Assembly (NCBI GenBank): GCA_017525025.1
Contig: JAFXUJ010000007.1
Coordinates: 62,001 to 126,000, forward strand
Source: Elusimicrobiaceae bacterium
GTDB taxonomy: Bacteria; Elusimicrobiota; Elusimicrobia; Elusimicrobiales; Elusimicrobiaceae
Direction: 5' to 3'
DNA: 64,000 bases
Shown here: positions 43,449 to 52,118 of the stretch, piece by piece
Layout of the letters: each line of letters begins with the position of its first letter
Position numbering within the stretch: the stretch's first letter is position 1
The notes under the pieces: model-generated
Seen by the model: only the letters and a program-made list of their open reading frames with translations
Told to the model about the DNA's origin: nothing
Database searches by the model: none
Program-made: the position numbers and the translations under genes

Positions 43449-44933
43449 TCATTTGGCGGAGGATTCAACATCCGGGGAAGATTCCTTCGCAGGGGTGTTT
43501 TCCTCCGGGTTTTCGGTTTGCAACGGTAACAGGTCTTGGCCGTAGGCAAAATCAAATAGTACTCCCGCTACAAATTTTAACTGGTTATTAAAACTTTCTT
43601 CGCTGATAAATTCGTTAGCCGTATGTGCGGTATTTTCTTCCAGCGGGTTCATTTCCGGGCCCAAGCCGTACGTGATAACCCCCAATTTACGTAAAAATTC
43701 ATTATCTCCCGAGGCCGGGCTTAAGCCCGGTACCGTGATGGAATTGGGTAATAATTTTTGTGCAGTTTTTTCGATGGAAGCAAATAAGGGGTCTGTGCCG
43801 TCCATCGGCGTAGGAAAGGGTAGTTGCGGGCGTTCCAAAATTTCCAACGAAATATTATCCTGGGCGTTAAATAAGGAACGGAGTTGTTCCAGTAATTTAT
43901 CCGGATCTGAATCGGGGAGCAGACGCACATTGATAATGGCGGAGGCTTCATCACTGGCGACGCCGGTGTCTTTACTGGCGGATAAAATAGTGGGGTTTAA
44001 CGTATCTTTAAGCTGGGTGCGGAAAAAGGGATCTTGCGACATAATTTCCGCCGCGGCTTGTTGTTTTTGCGGCGTTCCGCTTAATAGAAAATCAATGGTA
44101 GTTTGGCCGTCTTCATCTTGTAAGGGACGGATTGCTTTAAAAAAGGTGCGTACCGTCGGTGTAATGCGGGCGGGCAACGGATGTGCCTCTATTTTGGCTA
44201 GGGCCTGGGAGAGTGAATAAACGGCATTATCATTGACCGGCAGAGAAGAGTGAACCCCGGTGCCGTAAGCCGTTATTTTAATGTCCATATACATTTTGGT
44301 GGAAGCTTCTGCAAAGACGATGTTATTGGAATCATCCTGGATAATGCCACCCCCTTCATTTAGGGCGTAGCCGGGGTTGATTTTATCCCAGTGGGTGGTC
44401 CCCAGCCATTGCAACCCGGTAATACTGCCGACTTCTTCCCCGGAAGTAGCTAAGAAAATAATATCACGTTTTGGCGTGTAATTGTGTTGCTTCAACCACG
44501 TAAGCAACGCTAGATAAATAGCGGTATAGTTTTTCGCATCAGTAGAACCCAATCCATAAATGCGGCCGTCCTTTTCCGTTGCCCGAAGCGGAGGAACGGT
44601 CCATCCTTCTCCAATGGGGGCGGTATCCAAATGAGAAATAAGGAGGATAGGCTTTTGGGTGGGATCACTTCCTTTCAAGCGGGCCAGCAAATTGGCGTGG
44701 TTCTTATCCGGACGGTAGATATCCCAATCAATATGATACTTATTGAGTTGTTTATAAAGATAGCGGGTAGCTTGCAATTCTTGCGGTTCCGGTTGAGAAG
44801 TGTCTATTTGAATTAAATTGATTAAATGGCGTTTAGCTTCGCGGTTGAGTTCGTCCCAGCCGGGATTAGCGACTTGGGCCAAAAGCCAGCCCGGTAGCAA
44901 CAATAAGGAGGCCAAGAAAAAAGTTTTTCTCAT
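43449..44933 (-). CDS. Secreted M20-family metallopeptidase
   Basis: The 494-aa protein has a signal peptide (MRKTFFLASLLLLPGWLLAQ) and an M20 peptidase fold. ILLISHLDTAPIGEG carries the first metal His and Asp, YGLGSTDAKNY the bridging Asp, and FLATSGEEVGS the catalytic Glu pair. The dimerisation domain follows, then the last metal His in AHTANEFISEESF. It belongs to the ArgE/DapE/carboxypeptidase group; substrates are likely small peptides or acylated amino acids in the periplasm. The acidic, Ser-rich tail (NPEENTPAKESSPDVESS) is unusual. It overlaps the upstream lipoprotein gene by 4 nt. Confidence 0.9.
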   Translation of the reverse strand: MRKTFFLASLLLLPGWLLAQVANPGWDELNREAKRHLINLIQIDTSQPEPQELQATRYLYKQLNKYHIDWDIYRPDKNHANLLARLKGSDPTQKPILLISHLDTAPIGEGWTVPPLRATEKDGRIYGLGSTDAKNYTAIYLALLTWLKQHNYTPKRDIIFLATSGEEVGSITGLQWLGTTHWDKINPGYALNEGGGIIQDDSNNIVFAEASTKMYMDIKITAYGTGVHSSLPVNDNAVYSLSQALAKIEAHPLPARITPTVRTFFKAIRPLQDEDGQTTIDFLLSGTPQKQQAAAEIMSQDPFFRTQLKDTLNPTILSASKDTGVASDEASAIINVRLLPDSDPDKLLEQLRSLFNAQDNISLEILERPQLPFPTPMDGTDPLFASIEKTAQKLLPNSITVPGLSPASGDNEFLRKLGVITYGLGPEMNPLEENTAHTANEFISEESFNNQLKFVAGVLFDFAYGQDLLPLQTENPEENTPAKESSPDVESSAK

Positions 44934-45376
44934 TTTTCCTCCGGTACAGAAAATTCCAGTAGGGTACCGGGTTTTAATCCGTGTTGTGCGGCCGATTTGG
45001 ATGGAATTTCCAACACATATTTCCCATATCCGTCAGCAAAAGCCACTTCGCTATCGGGGGTATAAGTGTAAGAGTGCGGCACCTCCGCAGCTACCGAGGT
45101 AACCCGTTTGTCCGCCCCTATGAATACCATATCTAAATCAATCAATGTGTTTTTCATCCAGAAAGAAAGGGGTTCTTCATTGTCAAACACAAAAAGCATA
45201 CCTTCGTTTTCGGGCAGGTGTTTTACAAACATGAGCCCCCGGGCATGTTTTTCCGGTGTATCTGCTAAAGCGGCCGATACTTTAAATCCGTCGGGCAATG
45301 TAATAGATACGGTCGTCTCTTGTGTACAAGCCGCTAATAAAAATCCCATAGCAAAAAATAAGAAAAAACGCTTCAT
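44930..45376 (-). CDS. DUF192 lipoprotein
   Basis: The 148-aa protein has a lipoprotein signal (FLLAACTQE, lipid Cys at 17) followed by a DUF192 domain: ADTPEKHARGLMFVKHLPEN, FDNEEPLSFWMKNTLIDLD and YVLEIPSKSAAQHGL. The FWMKNT core is the family hallmark. It is likely tethered in the periplasm. Its 3' end overlaps the M20 peptidase gene by 4 nt, so the pair is one transcript. It differs clearly from the signal-free DUF192 protein encoded at 40429. Confidence 0.88.
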   Translation of the reverse strand: MKRFFLFFAMGFLLAACTQETTVSITLPDGFKVSAALADTPEKHARGLMFVKHLPENEGMLFVFDNEEPLSFWMKNTLIDLDMVFIGADKRVTSVAAEVPHSYTYTPDSEVAFADGYGKYVLEIPSKSAAQHGLKPGTLLEFSVPEEK

Positions 45377-45447
45377 ATACTATTAGTTTACTAAATTAAA
45401 AGAGGCTTGTATCGGTTAATTATACTCAGTAAATAAGTCCAAATTAG

Positions 45448-45453
45448 TATAAT
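45448..45453 (+). promoter_or_regulatory. -10 box 6 nt before the oppD-like start
   Basis: The sequence reads TATAAT-AAATAT-ATG with no Shine-Dalgarno and no good -35, which again suggests a leaderless mRNA. Confidence 0.5.
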
Positions 45454-45459
45454 AAATAT

Positions 45460-46431
45460 ATGGTTGTTTCACCTGTATTACAAGTCTGCGATTTGCAAGT
45501 TAGTTTTATGATGCAAAAACGCGCTTATCCTGTGCTTCGGGAGTTGTCTTATAACCTCCTGCCCGGGCGGATTTTAGCCGTGGTGGGAGAATCCGGTAGC
45601 GGGAAGACTGTCCACGCACTTTCTTTACTTGGTTTATTACCTCCGGCTGCTCACGTGAGCAGAGGGAAAATTTTGTACAGGGACACGGATTTGCTTACGA
45701 TGCCACGGGCCCGGTTGCGGGACGTGCGGGGCAGCAAAATTTCTATGATTTTCCAAGATCCGTCAGCCAGCTTAAATCCCGTACTGACGGTGGGGGAACA
45801 ACTCATAGAAACGTTGCGGGCCCACAAGCCAATGTCTAAACAACAAGCACGGGAAGAAGCCGTCCGTTTATTGGAAAAAGTTGGCATTGCGGATGCACCT
45901 GCGCGCCTGAGCGCCTATCCGTTTGAATTTTCCGGCGGAATGTGCCAACGGGTGATGATTGCGATGGCATTAGCTCTTTCCCCGGATATCCTTATTGCAG
46001 ACGAGCCTACGACCGCTTTAGATGTAACGATTCAAGCCCAAATTTTACACTTAATAAGAGAATTGCAACAAAAAGAAAAAATGGCAGTCATTTTCATTAC
46101 GCATAACTTGGCTTTAGCCAGCGAAATCGCGGATGAGGTGCTCGTTTTATACGGCGGCCTGTGCATGGAACAAGCCCCGGCAAAGGACTTGTTTGAGGAT
46201 CCTCACCACCCATATACGAAGGGACTTTTGGCCTCTTTGGTCAGCATGGACCGACGCGTAGAACGTTTGCCTGCCATTGCCGGACAACCGCCTATGGCGG
46301 GGGAGATTACAAAAGGCTGCCCGTTTGCATCCCGATGTCCGCAAGCCCAAGAAAAGTGCCGTCAGCAACTTCCGCCGCTTACGCAACAAGGTATCCGGAT
46401 GGTGCGTTGTTTTGAGGAGAAAACCCTATGA
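45460..46431 (+). CDS. Peptide ABC transporter ATP-binding protein (OppD/DppD type)
   Basis: The 323-aa ATPase has Walker A GESGSGKT, the Q-loop [12 protein letters not shown], the signature [10 protein letters not shown], Walker [13 protein letters not shown] and the switch His in FITHNLA. The OppD/F-type C-terminal domain follows, with Cys residues ([15 protein letters not shown]) that in relatives bind an Fe-S cluster. It energises import of oligo- or dipeptides with the OppF-like partner 4 nt downstream and the two permeases further on. It is the first gene of the operon and probably has a leaderless start. Confidence 0.94.
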   Translation: MVVSPVLQVCDLQVSFMMQKRAYPVLRELSYNLLPGRILAVVGESGSGKTVHALSLLGLLPPAAHVSRGKILYRDTDLLTMPRARLRDVRGSKISMIFQDPSASLNPVLTVGEQLIETLRAHKPMSKQQAREEAVRLLEKVGIADAPARLSAYPFEFSGGMCQRVMIAMALALSPDILIADEPTTALDVTIQAQILHLIRELQQKEKMAVIFITHNLALASEIADEVLVLYGGLCMEQAPAKDLFEDPHHPYTKGLLASLVSMDRRVERLPAIAGQPPMAGEITKGCPFASRCPQAQEKCRQQLPPLTQQGIRMVRCFEEKTL

Positions 46432-47390
46432 ATGCGGCTATAGAGATACAGCATTTGTATAAAACGTATTCTCGCGGCCAGTGGTTTGGGGGCGGGCACG
46501 AAACCCCCGTCTTAAAAGATGTCTCTCTTGTGTTACCGGCTAACCGGGTATTGGGGTTAGTGGGAGAATCCGGTTGTGGAAAAAGCACCCTGTGTAAAGT
46601 GCTGCTTGGGATAGAAAAACCGACGAGTGGCACGGTGTTGGTAGAAAATCAAAATGTAGCCAAAATTTCCAAGACACAGTTTAAAAATTTACGTCGGGTA
46701 ATGCAAGTAGTATACCAGGATCCGTATTCCAGCTTAGATCCGCGCATGACGGTGCGCCAGCTTCTTTCCGAACCGCTTGATATTCACGGATTGTACCCGC
46801 AAAAAACGGCCCGTACGAAATTTTTGAAAGAGTTACTTAGTGCCGTAGGGTTAGCTCCTAATTATTTAGAGCGTTATCCACATGAGTTTTCCGGCGGACA
46901 ACGGCAACGTATCAGCATTGCCCGTGCTTTGACTCTGGACCCTAAAATTTTAATTGCAGACGAGCCGGTTTCTGCCTTAGACGTGTCCGTCCAAGCGCAA
47001 ATTTTAAATTTATTGCGGGATATCAGCCGGGCACGTAAGTTAGCTATGCTTTTTGTTACTCATGACTTTGCTGTCGCACGTTTTTTGTGTGATGATATTG
47101 CCGTGATGTATCAAGGGCGCATTGTGGAAAAAGCTCCCGCTCAAGAATTATTTACCCACCCGCTTCACCCCTATACCCGGATGTTACTGGCGGCCGTGCC
47201 GCAAGTGGGTAAAAAAATGAGAGGGGCCTCCACTCCTGCTGCCGCGTGTGGACCGAATACGGAAGGGGCTTGTTCGTTTGCTTCCCGGTGTCCCCAGGCC
47301 GGCTCCGCTTGCCGACAGACTCAATTACAAGAAATTACCCCACAACACTGGTGTGCCTGTTCACACTTGCCAGAAGGAGAAAATAAATGA
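46428..47390 (+). CDS. Peptide ABC transporter ATP-binding protein (OppF/DppF type)
   Basis: The 320-aa partner ATPase has Walker A GESGCGKS, YQDPYSSLDPRMTV, signature FSGGQRQRIS, Walker B ILIADEPVSALD and His in FVTHDFA. The C-terminal domain again carries spaced Cys ([17 protein letters not shown]). It forms a heterodimer with the upstream ATPase. The start overlaps the previous stop by 4 nt, and the stop overlaps the M20 peptidase start by 4 nt, so expression is tightly linked. Confidence 0.94.
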   Translation: MNAAIEIQHLYKTYSRGQWFGGGHETPVLKDVSLVLPANRVLGLVGESGCGKSTLCKVLLGIEKPTSGTVLVENQNVAKISKTQFKNLRRVMQVVYQDPYSSLDPRMTVRQLLSEPLDIHGLYPQKTARTKFLKELLSAVGLAPNYLERYPHEFSGGQRQRISIARALTLDPKILIADEPVSALDVSVQAQILNLLRDISRARKLAMLFVTHDFAVARFLCDDIAVMYQGRIVEKAPAQELFTHPLHPYTRMLLAAVPQVGKKMRGASTPAAACGPNTEGACSFASRCPQAGSACRQTQLQEITPQHWCACSHLPEGENK

Positions 47391-48535
47391 AACTCAATTC
47401 AAAAAGATTATTGGATACTTTCGTGCAGTTGGTACAAATAGACAGTGAATCTTTCACGGAAAAGAAGATACAGGAATTTGTCAGCAAAGAACTGAAGAAA
47501 ATCGGTTGCCGTGTTATGGTGGACAAGGCCGGGAGTAAATTTGATACCAATGCCCGGGGAAATGTGTTGGGTTTTTTGCCCGGCACGGTGGCCAGCCAAC
47601 CTTTTGTATTGGTAGCCCACTTAGATACCGTTCGGCCCGGACGCGGGGTAAAGCCTCAAGTTAAAAAAGATTGCGTTACTTCTGACGGTACGACCATTTT
47701 GGGTGCGGATGATAAAGCCGGCGTGGCCATTATTTTAGAAGTGCTACGCGTGCTTCAAGAGCAAAAAATACCCCATCCGCCGGTTGAAGTGCTTTTTACA
47801 CTTTGTGAAGAACGCGGAATGTACGGTTCTAAAAATTTAGATTACCGGAAACTCAAAGGGCGCGAAGGATTGATTTTAGATAACGAAGAAGTAGGGGAAC
47901 TTTTGATACAAGGGCCCCGGGTAAACGATATTAAAGTAGAGGTAATCGGTTTGGCGGCTCATGCCGGAGTTTGCCCGGAGAAAGGAATTTCGGCGTTGGA
48001 AGTGGCCGCGTACGCTTTATCTCACATAAAATTAGGGCGCATTGATAAAGAAACGGTTGCCAATTTCGGTGTGGTACAAGGCGGACAAGTAACCAATATC
48101 GTGATGGACCGTTGCACGTTGCTGGGGGAAGCCCGCAGTTTAAGCGACCGCAAATTAGATATTCAAACCGCCCAAATGAAACGTGCGTTTGAGCAAGCCG
48201 TCAAACATTTCACGCGCCGCATTGACGGGCGCGTTTGCAAACCTAAAATAAATTTCTCGGTTTCTACGCGGTATGCGGCGGTGTGTGTGTCTAAATCTCA
48301 CCCGATTGTATCTTCCGTACTGGCGGCCGCGAAGCGTTTGCATTTGCCGTTGCGCTTGGCATCTTCCGGCGGAGGATGTGATGCTAACGTACTTAGCGGC
48401 CTCGGTTTTACATTACCTAATTTGGGCGTAGGTGTGCGTGATTGTCACACGGTAAAAGAAAAATTAATTTTAAAAGAATTTTATGCTGCTTTTGAGTTAG
48501 TATTATCTACGGTTACAGCATATAGGAAGAAATAA
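47387..48535 (+). CDS. M20-family cytoplasmic peptidase (PepT-like)
   Basis: The 382-aa protein lacks a signal peptide and has the M20 motifs VAHLDTVRPG, TTILGADDKAGVAII (bridging Asp), LFTLCEERGMYGS (catalytic Glu pair) and LDNEEVGE. The dimerisation domain with AAHAGVCPEKGISALE is followed by SSGGGCDANVLSGLG. This pattern is closest to PepT-like aminopeptidases, which remove the N-terminal residue of short peptides. Being encoded between the ATPases and permeases of a peptide importer, it likely digests the imported peptides. The overlap with the upstream gene is 4 nt. Confidence 0.9.
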   Translation: MKLNSKRLLDTFVQLVQIDSESFTEKKIQEFVSKELKKIGCRVMVDKAGSKFDTNARGNVLGFLPGTVASQPFVLVAHLDTVRPGRGVKPQVKKDCVTSDGTTILGADDKAGVAIILEVLRVLQEQKIPHPPVEVLFTLCEERGMYGSKNLDYRKLKGREGLILDNEEVGELLIQGPRVNDIKVEVIGLAAHAGVCPEKGISALEVAAYALSHIKLGRIDKETVANFGVVQGGQVTNIVMDRCTLLGEARSLSDRKLDIQTAQMKRAFEQAVKHFTRRIDGRVCKPKINFSVSTRYAAVCVSKSHPIVSSVLAAAKRLHLPLRLASSGGGCDANVLSGLGFTLPNLGVGVRDCHTVKEKLILKEFYAAFELVLSTVTAYRKK

Positions 48536-48541
48536 ATAAAA

Positions 48542-49567
48542 ATGGTTCGTTACATTATTAGAAGGCTCCTTTTATTACCTTTGGTTATCCTGGGCGTTAC
48601 CTTTTTGCTTTTCTTTTTAACGCAGCGGCTTAGCCCGGAGATGCGTGCTTCCTTATATGTAAAAGATCCGCGTCAAATGGGCGCCTTGGAAGAAGTTATC
48701 CGCCAGTATGGTTTGCGAGATAATGTGTTTAAACAATATGGCCGGTGGTTGGGGCAAGTAGTGCGGGGGGATTTGGGGTATAGTCCCAGTGCCAATATGC
48801 CGGTAGCCAAAGCGATCAAAGAATACTTGCCGGCAACAGTTCAATTGGCGTTGGTTACTATGATATTGGTCGTGCTTTTTGGCGTATGGTTTGGGGTGTT
48901 TTCAGCCGTGCATAAAGACAAATGGCCGGATACGATTGCCCGCTTCGTTAGCGTGGGGGGCTTTTCGTTACCGATATTTGTGTTGGGGTTACTGCTTTTA
49001 ATGCTTTTCTACGGAAAACTCGGTTGGTTTGCCCCGGGGGGATATTCCTTTCAAACCGATTTGATTGTTCACGGGCCTAGCTTTAAAATGTATACGGGTT
49101 TCTTGCTAATAGATGCTTTGTTAAACGGAAATATGCGCGTCTTCATGGATGTGTTATCCCACTTGGTGTTGCCGGCCGTTACCTTGTGCATCGGATCGTT
49201 TGCTTTGATGGTGCGGGTGATGCGGTCCAGTATGTTGGAAGAATTGGGTAAAGATTACGTCCGCACGGCCCGGGCCAAAGGCCTTGCCGAATGGCAAGTG
49301 GTGTATAAACACGCAGGTAAAAATGCCATTATCCCGGTGATCACCTTAGCCAGTATTCAATTTATCCGGTTACTGGGCGGAACGGTTATTGTGGAAACTA
49401 TTTTTGATTACCCCGGCATAGGCCGTTTTGGGGTAATGGCCGCCCAACAGTTGGATATTGCCGGCATTTTGGGGTTTTCACTCATGGTAGCGGTACTGTT
49501 TGTGGTAGGGAATTTAGTGTCTGATATTTTATATACGGCGGTAGATCCGCGTATTCGCTTGGATTAA
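48542..49567 (+). CDS. Peptide ABC transporter permease (OppB/DppB type)
   Basis: The 341-aa inner-membrane protein has six predicted helices. The N-terminus is VRYIIRRLLLLPLVILGVTF, typical for OppB. The coupling motif is EELGKDYVRTARAKGLAEWQ, followed by VETIFDYPGIGRFGV. With the permease encoded next it forms the pore. It follows the peptidase gene by 6 nt. Confidence 0.94.
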   Translation: MVRYIIRRLLLLPLVILGVTFLLFFLTQRLSPEMRASLYVKDPRQMGALEEVIRQYGLRDNVFKQYGRWLGQVVRGDLGYSPSANMPVAKAIKEYLPATVQLALVTMILVVLFGVWFGVFSAVHKDKWPDTIARFVSVGGFSLPIFVLGLLLLMLFYGKLGWFAPGGYSFQTDLIVHGPSFKMYTGFLLIDALLNGNMRVFMDVLSHLVLPAVTLCIGSFALMVRVMRSSMLEELGKDYVRTARAKGLAEWQVVYKHAGKNAIIPVITLASIQFIRLLGGTVIVETIFDYPGIGRFGVMAAQQLDIAGILGFSLMVAVLFVVGNLVSDILYTAVDPRIRLD

Positions 49568-49570
49568 CGT

Positions 49571-50446
49571 ATGTTTAAAAACCGTATTTTCAAACGTATT
49601 TATACAAATAAAACTTCCTTGGCGGGGTTTATGTTGGTGGCGTTTTTTGCTTTGGTGGCGCTATTTGCCCCGTGGTTGGCTCCGGTGCACAATTCCAACA
49701 ATCCGTATCAAATGCCCCAACGTAGCTACGAGATTGCTCCGCAGCCGCCGTCCGGCCAAAATTGGTTCGGTACCACCGAGCAACAATATGATCTATACTA
49801 CGGGGTGGTGTGGGGAGCCCGGCTGGCTTTTGAAATAGGCGTAACGGTTACATTTTTTGCATTTTTGATTGGTTTGTGTGTGGGGACAATAGCCGCTTAT
49901 TTCGGCGGAAAGATAGATGAGCTACTCATGCGGTTAACCGATATCGTTTTTGCGGTGCCTTCTTTAGTACTGGCTATGGTAATTGCCGCTATGTTGGGGC
50001 CGGATATTAAAAATATGATGATAGCACTGACGGCGGTGGCCTGGCCTTCGTATGCACGGCTTATCCGCGGGGATATTTTATCTGTTAAGCGGCGTGATTA
50101 TGTGACGGCGGCCCGCACGTTAGGCGCGCGCGGCCCACGCATTTTATTACGGCACATTCTGCCTAATTCTATTTATCCGTCTGTAGTGGTGGCCAGTTTG
50201 GATATTGGCTACGTAGTATTAACAGCGGCCTCCCTTTCCTTTTTGGGACTGGGCGCACAACCGGGCACGGCCGATTGGGGTCAGCTGATAGCCATGGCCC
50301 GTAATTGGGTGTTGGGTACATCACAAAACCCGTTGGCGTATTGGTATACCGTCGCAATACCGGGAGGGGCTATTTTCCTGTTTGTGCTCGGTTGGAATTT
50401 ACTGGGGGATGCTTTCCGCGATATTTTAGACCCCAGACAGGTTTGA
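49571..50446 (+). CDS. Peptide ABC transporter permease (OppC/DppC type)
   Basis: The 291-aa permease has the OppC N-terminal domain (ALFAPWLAPV, IAPQPPSGQNWFGTTEQQ) and five or six helices. The coupling motif is VKRRDYVTAARTLGARG and the end AYWYTVAIPGGAIFLFVLG. It closes the operon; no extracellular solute-binding protein gene is present here. The substrate-binding protein must come from elsewhere or be shared. The gene starts 3 nt after its partner. Confidence 0.94.
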   Translation: MFKNRIFKRIYTNKTSLAGFMLVAFFALVALFAPWLAPVHNSNNPYQMPQRSYEIAPQPPSGQNWFGTTEQQYDLYYGVVWGARLAFEIGVTVTFFAFLIGLCVGTIAAYFGGKIDELLMRLTDIVFAVPSLVLAMVIAAMLGPDIKNMMIALTAVAWPSYARLIRGDILSVKRRDYVTAARTLGARGPRILLRHILPNSIYPSVVVASLDIGYVVLTAASLSFLGLGAQPGTADWGQLIAMARNWVLGTSQNPLAYWYTVAIPGGAIFLFVLGWNLLGDAFRDILDPRQV

Positions 50447-50489
50447 TTTTTATACAATAATAGAAAGTCCTAATTTAAAAGAGGTGCTT

Positions 50490-52118
50490 ATGATTCGTCG
50501 CAAAGATTTATATACTTCCTTAGCTGATAGCGCTTTCCGGTTCCCTGACCGGGTGGCCCTGGTAGAAACCAGCACCGGGAAAAAAGTTTCTTATCACGAA
50601 CTCTTAATGCAAGTGGATCGCGCGGCCGATATGTTTTTTGAACACGGTATCCGCAAAGGGGACCGTGTTGGTATTGTACACCGTAACGCGATTGATACCG
50701 TGGTAGCCAACTACGGTCTCTATAAATTGGGTGCTGTCAGTATTCCCATAAACTTTATGGTTACCAAGCAGGAAGAAATCCAATTTATTTTAAATAATGC
50801 CGGGGCCAAAGCTGTTGTAACGCAAGCCGAATTCTTACGCCACTATGTAAAAGCTGCTCCGGATACACCCACGGTTAATTACATTTTTACCACGGATGAA
50901 ATCCCTTCTTCTGCCGCCGGTTGTGATAAAGTGCAAAAGTTTTGGGAAGAAATTGAGAAGTCTACCTTCCATGAAGAGACCGCTTCTCCGCAGGCCGAAT
51001 TAGAAGATTTGGCTTTTATTTTATATACGTCCGGTACTACCGGGCTTCCTAAGGGGGCGATGCTTTCTCACGGGAATTTGGCCTCTAATGTAATTTCCTG
51101 TGCGCAGATTTTCCGCATTGACGATAACGATGTATTCCTGTGTCTGCTGCCGATGTTCCACTCTTTTGCGTGGACGACCTGTGTGGTAATCCCGCTTTAT
51201 TTGGGATTAAAGGTAGTGGTGGTAGCCAACGTGATGCCGGCCAGCAAATGGTTGGGGGCTATGGGCTCGGAAAACGTAACGCTCATGTTAGCCGTTCCGC
51301 AGATTTATGCGGTCCTGTCTAAAGAAGCAAAAGGACTTAAACAATTGTACTTGCGCTTCTGGCCGTTTAAAAATATACGTTTTTGTGTGTCCGGCGCCGC
51401 TCCGCTCACGCAGGAAATTAAAGACCGTTTTGAACAGAAATTTAATGTGCCGATATTGGAAGGCTACGGTCTTACCGAAACCAGTCCGGTTGTCAGTGTA
51501 AATACCGAGGAATTACAGAAAATCAAGTCGGTCGGTCCGGCCATTCCGGCGGTAAGTACCATCGTGTTGGATGAAGACGGCAAAGAAGTGCCCCGCAAGC
51601 ACGAGGGGGAATTGTGTGTAAAAGGCCCCAACGTATTCCGCGGATATTGGGGAAATGAAGCAGCTTCCAAAGACGCTTTTACTGCCGACGGTTGGTTTAA
51701 AACAGGAGACATTGTGGAAGTGGATGATGACGGATTTATCTTCATTAAAGATCGCAAAAAAGACATGATTATCATTAAAGGGCTTAAAGTATTTTCTGCC
51801 CAAGTAGAAGCTATTATTTGCGAATATCCCGCCATTGCCGAGTGCGCTATTATCGGCGTGCCGGACGGACGTGGCGGAGAATTTATTAAGCTCTATGCGG
51901 TGAAGAAGGAAGGCGTAGAGTTGAACGAAAAAGAATTTCGCATGTTCTTAAAGACGCATTTGGACAATTACAAACGTCCGCGCGATTTTGAATTTGTTGA
52001 AAAACTTCCTAAAAATGCGTTGCAAAAAGTATTAAAACGCGAACTGCGCAAAGATGCAGTAGCCAAATTAGCTGCCCGCACGGCTGTTGCGGCGGGAGCG
52101 GAGGAAAGCGTTGACTAA
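50490..52118 (+). CDS. Long-chain acyl-CoA synthetase (AMP-binding)
   Basis: The 542-aa protein is an adenylate-forming enzyme: FILYTSGTTGLPKGAMLSHG (phosphate-binding motif), EGYGLTETSPVVSVN, DGWFKTGDIVEVDDDGFI, DRKKDMIIIKGLKVF, and the catalytic Lys near KNALQKVLKREL. It should activate a fatty acid to its CoA thioester (FadD-like), probably for lipid synthesis or turnover. I use ATG 50490, 6 nt after AAAGAGG; a GTG two codons earlier is less likely. The gene overlaps the downstream CCA-adding enzyme gene by 8 nt. Substrate length cannot be told. Confidence 0.9.
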   Translation: MIRRKDLYTSLADSAFRFPDRVALVETSTGKKVSYHELLMQVDRAADMFFEHGIRKGDRVGIVHRNAIDTVVANYGLYKLGAVSIPINFMVTKQEEIQFILNNAGAKAVVTQAEFLRHYVKAAPDTPTVNYIFTTDEIPSSAAGCDKVQKFWEEIEKSTFHEETASPQAELEDLAFILYTSGTTGLPKGAMLSHGNLASNVISCAQIFRIDDNDVFLCLLPMFHSFAWTTCVVIPLYLGLKVVVVANVMPASKWLGAMGSENVTLMLAVPQIYAVLSKEAKGLKQLYLRFWPFKNIRFCVSGAAPLTQEIKDRFEQKFNVPILEGYGLTETSPVVSVNTEELQKIKSVGPAIPAVSTIVLDEDGKEVPRKHEGELCVKGPNVFRGYWGNEAASKDAFTADGWFKTGDIVEVDDDGFIFIKDRKKDMIIIKGLKVFSAQVEAIICEYPAIAECAIIGVPDGRGGEFIKLYAVKKEGVELNEKEFRMFLKTHLDNYKRPRDFEFVEKLPKNALQKVLKRELRKDAVAKLAARTAVAAGAEESVD

